Of a stretch of 64,000 nucleotides of DNA, positions 12,793 to 25,500 are shown in pieces (the stretch's first letter is position 1; the number at the start of each line of letters is the position of its first letter). Source of the stretch: Schoenoplectus triqueter (Eukaryota > Streptophyta > Magnoliopsida > Poales > Cyperaceae); assembly GCA_964058805.1 (NCBI GenBank), contig CAXKVV010002144.1, forward strand, positions 1,302,001-1,366,000, in the 5' to 3' direction. Made by a program: the position numbers and the translations under genes. The notes below the pieces were generated by a model. That model was not told where the DNA came from. It made no database searches and worked only from the letters and a program-made list of their open reading frames with translations.

Positions 12793-15700
12793 AAAACGGG
12801 ACCCGTCGCCCTCGGCGGTGCCGAAAACGAGTCCGAGAGCGCAAAACATGAAAACGGGTATCGACGCCATCGGGACCACCGAAAATGAGTCGGGGAGCGC
12901 AAAACATGAAAACGGGACCCGACGCCCTCGGTACCGCCGAAACCGAGTTCGGGAGCGCAAAACATGAAAACGGGACCCGACGCCATTGGAACCGCCGAAA
13001 ATGAGTCGGGGAGCGCAAAACATTTAAACGGGACCCGACGCCCTCGGTACCGCCGAAACCGAGTTCGGGCGAGCAAAACATGAAAACGGGACCCGACGCC
13101 CTCGGTACTGCCGAAACCGAGTCCGAGAGCGCAAAACATGAAAACGGGTCTCGACGCCATCGGTACCGCCGAAAATGATTCGGGGAGCGCAAAACATGAT
13201 AACGGGACCCGACGCCGTCGGTACCGCCGAAAACGAGTCCGGGAGCGCAAAACATGAAAACGGGACCCGACGCCCACGGTACCGCCGAAACCGAGTTCGG
13301 GCGCGCAAAACAGGAAAACGGGACCCGACGCCCTCGGTACGGCCGACATTGAGTCCGAGAGCGCAAAACATGAAAACGGGTCCCGACGCCATCGGTACCG
13401 CCGAAAACGAGTCGGGGAACGCAAAACATGAACACGGGACCCGACGCCCTCGGTACCGCCGAAAACGAGTCGGGGGGCGCAAAACATGAAAACGGGACCT
13501 GACGCCCACGGTACCGCCGAAACCGAGTTCGGGAGCACAAAACATGAAAACGGGACCCGACGCACTCGGTACGGCCGACATTGAGTCCGAGAGCGCAAAA
13601 CATGAAAACGGGTCCCGACGCCATCGGTACCGCCGAAAACGAGTCGGGGAGCGCAAAACATGAACAAGGGACCCGACGCCCTCGGTACCGCCGAAACAGA
13701 GTCCGGGGGCGCAAAACATGAAAACAGGACCCGACGCCCTCGGTACAGCCGAAACCGTGTTCGGGCGCACGAAACATGAAAAGGGGACCCGACGCCCTCG
13801 GTACCGCCGAAACCGGGTCCGGGAGAGCAAAACATGAACACGGGACCCGACGCCCTCGGTACCGCCGAAAACGAGTCCGGGGGCGCAAAACATGAAAACG
13901 GGACCGACGCCCTCGGTAACGCCGATAACGAGTCCGGGTGCGCAAAACATCAAAACGGGACCCGACGCCCTCGGCGGTGCCGAAAACGAGTCCGACCGCG
14001 CAAAACATGAAAACGGGTATCGACGTCATCGGGACCACCGAAAATGAGTCGGGGAGCGCAAAACATGAAAACGGGACCCGACGCCCTCGGTACCGCCGAA
14101 ACCGAGTTCGGGAGCGCAAAACATGAAAACGGGACCCGACGCCATTGGAACCGCCGAAAATGAGTCGGGGAGCGCAAAACATTTAAACGGGACCCGACGC
14201 TCTCGGTACCGCCGAAACCGAGTTCGGGCGAGCAAAACATGAAAACGGGACCCGACGCCCTCGGTACTGCCGAAACCGTGTCCGAGAGCGCAAAACATGA
14301 AAACGGGTCTCGACGCCATCGGTACCGCCGAAAATGATTCGGGGAGCGCAAAACATGAAAACGGGACCCGACGCCCTCGGTACCGCCGAAAACGAGTCCG
14401 GGAGCGCAAAATATGAAAACGGGACCCGATGCCCACGGTACCGCCGAAACCGAGTTCGGGCGCGCAAAACATGAAAACGGGACATGACGCCCTCGGTACG
14501 GCCGACATTGAGTCCGAGAGCGCAAAACATGAAAACGGGTCCCGACGCCATCGGTACCGCCGAAAACGAGTCGGGGAGCGCAAAACATGAACACGGGACC
14601 CGACGCCCTCGGTACCGCCGAAACCGAGTCCGGGGGCGCAAAACATGAAAACGGGACCCGACGCCCTCGGTACCGCCGAAATCGTGTTCGGGCGCACAAA
14701 ACATGAAAACGGGACCCGACGCCCTCGGTACCGCCGAAACCGGGTCCGGGAGAGCAAAACATGAAAATGGGACCCGACGCCCTCGGTACCGCCGAAAACG
14801 GGTCCGAGAGCGCAAAACATGAAAACGTGTCCCGACGCCCTCGGTACCGCCGAAAAAGAGCTCAGGCGCGCAAAACATGAAAACGGGACCCGACGCCCTC
14901 GGTACCCACCAAAAACGAGTCCGGGGGCGCAAAACATGAAAACGGGACCCGACGCCCTCGGTACCGCCGAAACCGAGTTCGGGCGCGCAAAACATGAAAA
15001 CGGGACCCGACTTCCTCGATACCGCCGAGACCGGGTTCGGGCGCACAAAACATGAAAAACGGGACCCGACGCCCTCGGTACCGCCGAAACCGGGTCCGGG
15101 AGCGCAAAACATGAAAACGGGACCCGACGCCCTCGGTACTGCCGACATTGAGTTCGAGAGCGCAAAACATGAACACGGGACCCGACGCCCTCGGTTCCGC
15201 CGAAACCGAGTCCGGGGGCGCAAAACATGAAAACGGGACCCGACTTCCTCGATACCGCCGAGACCGGGTTCGGGCGCACAAAACATGAAAACGGGACCCG
15301 ACGCCCTCGGTACCGCCGAAACCGGGTCATGGAGCGCAAAACATGAAAACGGGTCCCGACGCCATCGGTACCGCCGAAAACGAGTCGGGGTGCGCAAAAC
15401 ATGAAAACGAGACGCGACGCCCTCGGCGCAGCCGAAAACGAGTCTGACAGTGCAAAACATGATAACGGGTCTCGACGCCATCGGTCCCGCCGAAAATGAG
15501 TCGGGGAGCGCAAAACATGAAAACGGGACCCGTCGCCCTCGGTACCGCCGAAAACGAGTCCGAGAGCGCAAAACATGAAAACGGGACCCGACGCCATCCG
15601 TACCGCCGAAAACGAGTCCGAGAGCGCAAAACATGAAAACGGGTCCCGACGCCATCGGTACCGCCGAAAACGAGTCGCGGAGCGCAAAACATGAACACGG

Positions 15701-17314
15701 GACCCGACGCCCTCGGTACCGCCGAAAATGAGTCCGGGGGCGCAAAACATGAAAACGGGACCCGAATCCCTCGGTACCGCCGAAACCGAGTTCGGGCGCG
15801 CAAAACATGAAAACGGGACCCGACGCCCTCGGTACCGCCGAAAACGAGTCCGGGTGCGCAAAACATGAAAACAGGACTCAACGCCCTCGGGACCGCCGAA
15901 ACCGAGTCCGCGAGCGCAAAACATGAAAACGGGTCTCGACGCCATCGGTACCGTCGAAAGTGAGTCGGCGAGCGCAAAACATGAAAACGGGACCCGACGC
16001 CCTCGGTACCGCCGAAACTTGGTCCGGGCGCGCAAAACATGAAAACGGGACACGACTCCCTCGGTATCGCCGAAAATGAGTCCGGGCGCGCAAAACATGA
16101 AAACAAGACGCGAAGCCCTCGGCGCAGCCGAAAACGAGTCCGGGAGCGCAAAACATGAAAACGGGTCTCGACGCCATCGGTACCACCGAAAATGAGTCGG
16201 GGAGCGCAAAACATGAAAACGGGACTCGACGCCCTCAGTACCGCCGAAACGAGTCCGGGCGCGCAAAACATGAAAACGGGACCCGACGCCCTCGGTACCG
16301 CCGAAAACGAGTCCGGGTGCGCAAAACATGAAAACAGGACTCGACGCCCTCGGGACCGCCGAAACCGAGTCCGCGAGCGCAAAACATGAAAACGGGTCTC
16401 GACGCCATCGGTACCGTCGAAAGTGAGTCGGCGAGCGCAAAACATGAAAACGGGACCCGGCGCCCTCGGTACCGCCGAAACCGGGTCCGGGCGCGCAAAA
16501 CATGAAAACGGGACACGACTCCCTCGGTACCGCCGAAAATGAGTCCGGGCGCGCAAAACATGAAAACGAGACGCGACGCCCTCGGCGCAACCGAAAACGA
16601 GTCCGGGAGCGCAAAACATGAAAATGGGTCTCGACGCCATCGGTACCGCCGAAAATGAGTCGGGGAGCGCAAAACATGAAAACGGGACTCGACGCCCTCG
16701 GTACCGCCGAAACGAGTCCGGGCGCGCAAAACATGAAAACGGGACCCGACGCCCTCGGTACCGCCGTAACTGACTTCGGCCGCGCAAAACAAGAAAACGG
16801 GACCCGACGCCATCGGTACCGCCGAAAACGAGTCCGAGAGCGCAAAACATGAAAACGGGACCCGACACCCTCGATACTGCCGAAATCGAGTCCGAGAGCG
16901 CAAACCATGAAAACGGGTCCCGACGCCATCGGTACCGTCGAAAACGAGTCGGGGAGCGCAAAACATGAAAACGGGACCGACGCCCTCGGTACCGCCGAAA
17001 ACGAGTCCGGGTGCGCAAAACATGAAAACGGGACCCGACGCCCTCGGCGGTGCCGAAAACGAGTCCGAGAGCGCAAAACATGTAAACGGGTCCCGACGCC
17101 ATCGGTACCGCCGAAAACGAGCTTGGGAGCGCAAAACATGCAAACGAGACCCGACGCCCTCGGTACCATCGAAAACGAGTTCGAGCGCCCAAATTAAGAA
17201 AACGAAACTCGACGCACTCGGTACCGCCGAAATCGAGTCCGGGAACGCAAAACATGAAAACGGGTCCCGACGTCCTCGGTACCGCCGAAAACGAATCCGG
17301 GCGCGCAAAACATG

Positions 17315-17335
17315 AAAACGGGCGCCCAAAACATG
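17315..17335 (+). repeat. 21-bp remnant unit (internal deletion)
   Basis: Between two CATG anchors only 21 bp remain: AAAACGGGCGCCCAAAACATG can be read as the two ends of the 55-bp variant unit joined. The related block at 38594-39940 keeps the full 55-bp unit in the matching place (near 39265). A 34-bp deletion is therefore the likely cause. The same remnant is at 27364-27384 in the second 10-kb copy, so the deletion predates that duplication. Confidence 0.88.
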
Positions 17336-18320
17336 AAAACGGTACCCGACGCCCTCGGCTATGCCGAAACCGAGTCCGCGAGCGCAAAACATGAAAACGG
17401 GTCTCGACGCCATCGGTACCGTCGAAAGTGAGTCGGCGAGCGCAAAACTTGAAAACGGGACCCGACGCACTCGGTACCGCCGAAAACGAGTCCGGGAGCG
17501 CAAAACATGAAAACGGGACCCCACGCCCTCGGTACCGCCGAAATCGAGTTCGGGCGCGCAAAACATGAAAACGGTTCCCGACGCCATCGGTACCGCCGAA
17601 AATGAGTCGGGGAGCGCAAAACATGAAAACCGGACCCGACGCCATCCGTACCGCCGAAAACGAGTCGCGGAGCGCAAAACATGAACACGGGACCCGACGC
17701 CGTCGGTACCGCCGAAAACGAGTCCGGGGGCGCAAAACATGAAAACGGGACCCGAAGCCCTCGGTACCGCCGAAACCGAGTTCGGGCGCGCAAAACATGA
17801 AAACGGGACCCGACGCCCTCGGTACTGCCGACATTGAGTCCGAGAAAGCAAAACATGAAAACGGGTACCGACGCCATCGGTACCGCCGAAAACGAGTCGG
17901 GGAGCGCAAAACATGAACACGGGACCCGACGCCCTCGGTACCGCCGAAACCGAGTCCTGGGGCGCAAAACAAGAAAACGGGACCCGACGCCCTCGGTACC
18001 GCCGAAACCGGGTCCGGGAGAGCAAAACATGAACACGGGACCCGACGCCCTCGGTACCATCGAAAACGAGTCCGGGGGCGCAAAACATGAAAACGGGACC
18101 GACGCCCTCGGTACCGCCGAAAACGAGTCCGGGTGCGCAAAACATCAAAACGGGACCCGACGCCCTCGGCGGTGCCGAAAACGAGTCCGAGAGCGCAAAA
18201 CATGAAAACGGGTCCCGACGCCATCGGTACCGCCGAAAAAGAGTCGGGGAGCGCAAAACATGAAAATGGGACCCGACGCCCTCGGTACCGCCGAAAACGA
18301 GTCCGGGAGCGCAAAACATG

Positions 18321-18607
18321 AAAACGAGACCCGACGCCCTCGATACCGCCGAAAACGAGTTCGAGCGCCCAAATAAAGAAAACGAAACTCGACGCACTCG
18401 GTACCACCGAAATCGAGTCTAGTAACGCAAAACATGAAAACGGGACTCGACGCCCTCGGTACCATCGAAAACGAATCCGGGCGCGCAAAACATGAAAATG
18501 GGACCCGTCGCCCTCTGTACCTCCAAAAATGACGGGCGCCCAAAACATGAAAACGGTACCCGACGCCCTCGGCGGTGCCGAAAATGAGTCCGAGAGCGCA
18601 AAAAATG
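18321..18607 (+). repeat. Five-unit cassette M3 with AAATTAAG-type unit (exemplar)
   Basis: Ordered units. 18321-18378 ends CGCCCAAATAAAG instead of the usual CAAAACATG. 18379-18436 starts AAAACGAAACTCGACGCAC. 18437-18494 contains CGAATCCGGGCGCGC. 18495-18549 is the 55-bp unit. 18550-18607 starts AAAACGGTACCCGACGCC and contains CGGCGGTGCCG. The same cassette, usually with AAATTAAG, recurs near 7525, 17145, 28370, 39110, 41465, 55900, 57735, 59720, 61935 and once in each 1,795-bp copy. It is the most recognisable marker inside the array. Confidence 0.82.
18495..18549 (+). repeat. 55-bp variant unit (exemplar)
   Basis: The unit starts AAAATGGGACCCGTCGCCC, has CTCTGTACCTCC in place of CTCGGTACCGCC, then AATGACGGGCGCCC and AAAACATG. 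It is 3 bp shorter than the norm and lacks the KpnI site and the GAGT core. Other copies are at 751-805, 6483-6537, 28544-28598, near 39265, one per 1,795-bp copy, and near 56002, 57907, 59908 and 62109. It is the main reason why HOR periods fall 3 bp short of multiples of 58. Confidence 0.88.
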
Positions 18608-21600
18608 AAAACGGGTCCCGACGCCATCGGTACCGCCGAAAATGATTCGGGGAGCGCAAAACATGAAAACGAGACCCGACGCCCTCGGTACCGCCGAAAC
18701 CGAGTTCGGGCGCGCAAAACATGAAAACGGGACCCGACGCCCTCGGTACAGCCGAAAACGAGTCCGGGGGCACAAAACATGAAAACGGGACCCGACGCCC
18801 TCGGTACCGCCGAAACCGGGTCCGGGAGAGCAAAACATGAACACGGGAACCGACGCCCTCGGTACCGCCGAAAACGAGTCCGGGGGCGCAAAACATGAAA
18901 ACGGGACCCGACGCCCTCGGTACCGCCGAAACCGAGTTCGGGCGCGCAAAACATGAAAACGGGACCTGACGCCCTCGGTACCGCCGAAAACGAGTCCGGG
19001 GGCGCAAAACATGAAAACGGGACCCGACGCCCTCGGTACCGCCGAAACCGAGTCCGGGCGCGCAAAACATGAAAACGGGACCCGACGCCCTCGGTACTGC
19101 CGACAATGAGTCCGAGAGCGCAAAACATGAAAACGGGTCCCGACGCCATCGGTACCATCGAAAACGAGTCGGGGAGCGCAAAACATGAACACGAGACCCG
19201 ACGCCCTCGGTACCGCCGAAACCGAGTCCGGGGGCGCAAAACATGAAAACGGGACCCGACGCCCTCGGTACCGCTGAAACCGGGTTCGGGCGCACAAAAC
19301 ATGAAAATGGGACCCGACGCCCTCGGTACTGCCGAAACCGGGTCCGGGAGCGCAAAACATGAAAACGTGTCCCGACGCCATCGGTACCGCTGAAAAAGAG
19401 CTCAGGCGCGCAAAACATGAAAACGGGACCCGACGCCCTCGGTACCGCCGAAAACGAGTCCGGGGGCGCCAAACATGAAAACGGGACCCGACGCCCTCGG
19501 TACCGCCGAAACCGAGTTCGAGCGCGCAAAACATGAAAACGGGACCCGACGCCCTCGGTACGGCCGACATTGAGTCCGAGAGCGCAAAACATGAACACGG
19601 GACCCGATGCCCTCGGTTCCGCCGAAACCGAGTCCGGGGGCGCAAAACATGAAAACGGGACCCGACGCCCTGGATACCGCCGAAACCGAGTTCGGGCGCG
19701 CAAAACATGAAAACGGGACCCGACGCCCTCGGTTCCGCCGAAAACGAGTCGGGGTGCGCAAAAAAAGAAAACGGGACCCGACGCCCTCAGTACCGTCGAA
19801 ACCGGGTCCGGACGCGCAAAACATGAAAACGTGACACGACTCCCTCGGTACCGCCGAAAATGAGTCCGGGCGCGCAAAACATGAAAACGAGACGCGACGC
19901 CCTCGGCGCAGCCGAAAACGAGTCTGACAACGCAAAACATGATAACGGGTCTCGACGCCATCGGTCCCGCCGAAAATGAGTCGGGGAGCGCAAAATATGA
20001 AAACGGGACCCGTCGCCCTCGGTACCGCCGAAAACGAGTCAGAGAGCGCAAAACATGAAAACGGGACCCGACGACATCAGTACCGCCGAAAACGAGTCGC
20101 GGAGCACAAAACATGAACACGGGACCCGACGCCCTCGGTACCGCCGAAAACGAGTCCGGGTGCAAAAAACATGAAAACGGGACCCGAATCCCTCGGTACC
20201 GCCGAAAACGAGTCCGAGAGCGCAAAACATGAAAACGGGACCCGACGCCATCAGTACCGCCGAAAACGAGTCCGAGAGCGCAAAACATGAAAACGGGTCC
20301 CGACGCCATCGGTACCGCCGAAAACGAGTCGCGGAGCGCAAAACATGAACACGGGACCCGACGCCCTCGGTACCGCCGAAAATGAGTCCGGGGGCGCAAA
20401 ACATGAAAACGGGACCCGAATCCCTCGGTACCGCCGAAACCGAGTTCGGGCGCGCAAAACATGAAAACGGGACCCGACGCCCTCGGTACCGCCGAAACTG
20501 GGTCCGGGCGCGCAAAACATGAAAACGGGACACGACTCCCTCGGTACCGCCGAAAATGAGTCCGGGCGCGCAAAACATGAAAACGAGACGCGATGCCCTC
20601 GGCGCAGCCGAAAACGAGTCCGGGAGCACAAAACATGAAAACGGGTCTCGACTCCATCGGTACCACCGAAAATGAGTCGGGGAGCGCAAGACATGAAAAC
20701 GGGACTCGACGCCCTCGGTACCGCTGAAACCGGGTTCGGGCGCACAAAACATGAAAATGGGACCCGACGCCCTCGGTACCGCCGAAACCGGGTCCGGGAG
20801 CGCAAAACATGAAAACGTGTCCCGACGCCATCGGTACCGCCGAAAAAGAGCTCAGGCGCGCAAAACATGAAAACGGGACCCGACGCCCTCGGTACCGCCG
20901 AAACCGAGTTCGGGCGCGCAAAACATGAAAACGGGACCCGACGCCCTCGGTACGGCCGACATTGAGTCCGAGAGCGCAAAACATGAACACGGGACCCGAC
21001 GCCCTCGGTTCCGCCGAAACCGAGTCCGGGGGCGCAAAACATGATAACGGGACCCGACGCCCTCCGTACCGCCGAAACCGAGTTCGGGCGCGCAAAACAT
21101 GAAAACGGGACCCGACGCCCTCGGTACGGCCGACATTGAGTCCGAGAGCGCAAAACATGAACATGGGACCCGACGCCCTCGGTTCCGCCGAAACCGAGTC
21201 CGGGGGTGCAAAACATGAAAACGGGACCCGACTTCCTCGATACCGCCGAGACCGGGTTCGGGCGCACAAAACATGAAAACGGGACCCGACGCCCTCGGTA
21301 CCGCCGAAACCGGGTCCGGGAGCGCAAAACCTAAAAACGGGTCCCGACGCCATCGGTACCGCCGAAAACGAGTCGGGGTGCGCAAAACATGAAAACGGGA
21401 CCCGACGCCCTCAGTACCGTCGAAACCGGGTCCGGACGCGCAAAACATGAAAACGTGACACGACTCCCTCGGTACCGCCGAAAATGAGTCCGGGCGCGCA
21501 AAACATGAAAACGAGACGCGACGCCCTCGGCGCAGCCGAAAACGAGTCTGACAACGCAAAACATGATAACGGGTCTCGACGCCATCGGTCCCGCCGAAAA

Positions 21601-22522
21601 TGAGTCGGGGAGCGCAAAACATGAAAACGGGACCCGTCGCCCTCGGTACCGCCGAAAACGAGTCCGAGAGCGCAAAACATGAAAACGGGACCCGACGCCA
21701 TCAGTACCGCCGAAAACGAGTCGCGGAGCGCAAAACATGAACACGGGACCCGACGCCCTCGGTATCGCCGAAAACGAGTCCGGGTGCGCAAAACATGAAA
21801 ACGGGACCCGAATCCCTCGGTACCGCCGAAAACGAGTCCGAGAGCGCAAAACATGAAAACGGGACCCGACGCCATCAGTACCGCCGAAAACGAGTCCGAG
21901 AGCGCAAAACTTGAAAACGGGTCCCGACGCCATCGGTACCGCCGAAAACGAGTCGCGGAGCGCAAAACATGAACACGGGACCCGACGCCCTCGGTACCGC
22001 CGAAAATGAGTCCGGGGGCGCAAAACATGAAAACGGGACCCGAATCCCTCGGTACCGCCGAAACCGAGTTCGGGCGCGCAAAACATGAAAACGGGACCCG
22101 ACGCCCTCGGTACCGCCGAAAACGAGTCCGGGTGCGCAAAACATGAAAACAGGACTCAACGCCCTCGGGACCGCCGAAACCAAGTCCGCGAGCGCAAAAC
22201 ATGAAAACGGGTCTCGACGCCATTGGTACCGTCGAAAGTGAGTCGGCGAGCGCAAAACATGAAAACGGGACCCGACGCCCTCGGTACCGCCGAAACTGGG
22301 TCCGGGCGCGCAAAACATGAAAACGGGACACGACTCCCTCGGTACCGCCGAAAATGAGTCCGGGCGCGCAAAACATGAAAACGAGACGCGACGCCCTCGG
22401 CGCAGCCGAAAACGAGTCCGGGAGCGCAAAACATGAAAACGGGTCTCGACGCCATCGGTACCACCGAAAATGAGTCGGGGTGCGCAAAACATGAAAACGG
22501 GACCCGACGCCCTCGGTACCGT

Positions 22523-25500
22523 CGAAACCGGGTCCGGGAGCGCAAAACATGAAAACGGGTCCCGACGCCATCGGTACCACCTAAAACGAGTCGGGGTGCG
22601 CAAAACATGAAAACGGGACCCGACGCCCTCGGTACCGTCGAAACCGGGTCCGGACGCGCAAAACATGAAAACGGGACACGACTCCCTCGGTACCGCCGAA
22701 AATGAGTCCGGGCGCGCAAAACATGAAAACGAGACGCGAAGCCCTCGGCGCAGCCGAAAACGAGTCCGAGAGCGCAAAACATGAAAACGGGTCTCGACGC
22801 CATCGGTACCGCCGAAAATTAGTCGGGGAGCGCAAAACATGAAAACGGGACCCGTCGCCCTCGGCGGTGCCGAAAACGAGTCCGAGAGCGCAAAACATGA
22901 AAACGGGTATCGACGCCATCGGGACCACCGAAAATGAGTCGGGGAGCGCAAAACATGAAAACGGGACCCGACGCCCTCGGTACCGCCGAAACCGAGTTCG
23001 GGAGCGCAAAACATGAAAACGGGACCCGACGCCATTGGAACCGCCGAAAATGAGTCGGGGAGCGCAAAACATTTAAACGGGACCCGACGCCCTCGGTACC
23101 GCCGAAACCGAGTTCGGGCGAGCAAAACATGAAAACGGGACCCGACGCCCTCGGTACTGCCGAAACCGAGTCCGAGAGCGCAAAACATGAAAACGGGTCT
23201 CGACGCCATCGGTACCGCCGAAAATGATTCGGGGAGCGCAAAACATGATAACGGGACCCGACGCCGTCGGTACCGCCGAAAACGAGTCCGGGAGCGCAAA
23301 ACATGAAAACGGGACCCGACGCCCACGGTACCGCCGAAACCGAGTTCGGGCGCGCAAAACAGGAAAACGGGACCCGACGCCCTCGGTACGGCCGACATTG
23401 AGTCCGAGAGCGCAAAACATGAAAACGGGTCCCGACGCCATCGGTACCGCCGAAAACGAGTCGGGGAACGCAAAACATGAACACGGGACCCGACGCCCTC
23501 GGTACCGCCGAAAACGAGTCGGGGGGCGCAAAACATGAAAACGGGACCTGACGCCCACGGTACCGCCGAAACCGAGTTCGGGAGCACAAAACATGAAAAC
23601 GGGACCCGACGCACTCGGTACGGCCGACATTGAGTCCGAGAGCGCAAAACATGAAAACGGGTCCCGACGCCATCGGTACCGCCGAAAACGAGTCGGGGAG
23701 CGCAAAACATGAACAAGGGACCCGACGCCCTCGGTACCGCCGAAACAGAGTCCGGGGGCGCAAAACATGAAAACAGGACCCGACGCCCTCGGTACAGCCG
23801 AAACCGTGTTCGGGCGCACGAAACATGAAAAGGGGACCCGACGCCCTCGGTACCGCCGAAACCGGGTCCGGGAGAGCAAAACATGAACACGGGACCCGAC
23901 GCCCTCGGTACCGCCGAAAACGAGTCCGGGGGCGCAAAACATGAAAACGGGACCGACGCCCTCGGTAACGCCGATAACGAGTCCGGGTGCGCAAAACATC
24001 AAAACGGGACCCGACGCCCTCGGCGGTGCCGAAAACGAGTCCGACCGCGCAAAACATGAAAACGGGTATCGACGTCATCGGGACCACCGAAAATGAGTCG
24101 GGGAGCGCAAAACATGAAAACGGGACCCGACGCCCTCGGTACCGCCGAAACCGAGTTCGGGAGCGCAAAACATGAAAACGGGACCCGACGCCATTGGAAC
24201 CGCCGAAAATGAGTCGGGGAGCGCAAAACATTTAAACGGGACCCGACGCTCTCGGTACCGCCGAAACCGAGTTCGGGCGAGCAAAACATGAAAACGGGAC
24301 CCGACGCCCTCGGTACTGCCGAAACCGTGTCCGAGAGCGCAAAACATGAAAACGGGTCTCGACGCCATCGGTACCGCCGAAAATGATTCGGGGAGCGCAA
24401 AACATGAAAACGGGACCCGACGCCCTCGGTACCGCCGAAAACGAGTCCGGGAGCGCAAAATATGAAAACGGGACCCGATGCCCACGGTACCGCCGAAACC
24501 GAGTTCGGGCGCGCAAAACATGAAAACGGGACATGACGCCCTCGGTACGGCCGACATTGAGTCCGAGAGCGCAAAACATGAAAACGGGTCCCGACGCCAT
24601 CGGTACCGCCGAAAACGAGTCGGGGAGCGCAAAACATGAACACGGGACCCGACGCCCTCGGTACCGCCGAAACCGAGTCCGGGGGCGCAAAACATGAAAA
24701 CGGGACCCGACGCCCTCGGTACCGCCGAAATCGTGTTCGGGCGCACAAAACATGAAAACGGGACCCGACGCCCTCGGTACCGCCGAAACCGGGTCCGGGA
24801 GAGCAAAACATGAAAATGGGACCCGACGCCCTCGGTACCGCCGAAAACGGGTCCGAGAGCGCAAAACATGAAAACGTGTCCCGACGCCCTCGGTACCGCC
24901 GAAAAAGAGCTCAGGCGCGCAAAACATGAAAACGGGACCCGACGCCCTCGGTACCCACCAAAAACGAGTCCGGGGGCGCAAAACATGAAAACGGGACCCG
25001 ACGCCCTCGGTACCGCCGAAACCGAGTTCGGGCGCGCAAAACATGAAAACGGGACCCGACTTCCTCGATACCGCCGAGACCGGGTTCGGGCGCACAAAAC
25101 ATGAAAAACGGGACCCGACGCCCTCGGTACCGCCGAAACCGGGTCCGGGAGCGCAAAACATGAAAACGGGACCCGACGCCCTCGGTACTGCCGACATTGA
25201 GTTCGAGAGCGCAAAACATGAACACGGGACCCGACGCCCTCGGTTCCGCCGAAACCGACTCCGGGGGCGCAAAACATGAAAACGGGACCCGACTTCCTCG
25301 ATACCGCCGAGACCGGGTTCGGGCGCACAAAACATGAAAACGGGACCCGACGCCCTCGGTACCGCCGAAACCGGGTCATGGAGCGCAAAACATGAAAACG
25401 GGTCCCGACGCCATCGGTACCGCCGAAAACGAGTCGGGGTGCGCAAAACATGAAAACGAGACGCGACGCCCTCGGCGCAGCCGAAAACGAGTCTGACAGT

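Larger units (their letters stand above)
12474..22522 (+). repeat. Copy 1 of a 10,049-bp tandem higher-order repeat
   Basis: The block recurs immediately downstream at a constant offset of 10,049 bp up to 22480/32529. I found only six single-base differences: 15210 G to 25259 C, 16005 G to 26054 A, 17958 T to 28007 A, 19521 A to 29570 G, 21024 G to 31073 A, and 22182 A to 32231 G. No length difference was found. The length equals 174 units less 43 bp, explained by one 21-bp unit, one 55-bp unit, five 57-bp units and two 59-bp units. The long minus-strand open frame inside (15327-21353) has a same-length twin in copy 2 and is a by-product of the repeat. Confidence 0.95.

Noticed and set aside
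13021..13030. AAAACATTTAAACGGG units as an insertion or restriction-linker artefact
   Set aside because: The TTTAAA change occurs in the same place of related units (13021, 14180, 23070, 24230, 40535, 42850, 43548 and in the 1.8-kb copies), so it is an inherited subtype.
17834..18205. Plus-strand open frames of 60-120 codons starting ATGAAAAC
   Set aside because: The start is the CATG anchor of the unit, and the stop is the TGA overlapping the same anchor three or more units later. Length is set by the repeat, and the frames occur all along the array.
15327..21353. A 2,008-codon open frame on the minus strand (twin at 25376-31402), and dozens of shorter ones
   Set aside because: It is a translation of the satellite. 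The period of 58 residues is just three 58-bp units, other frames over the same DNA are equally open, and variant units of 55 and 57 bp shift the frame without harm. No domain, signal peptide or ribosome binding context distinguishes it.
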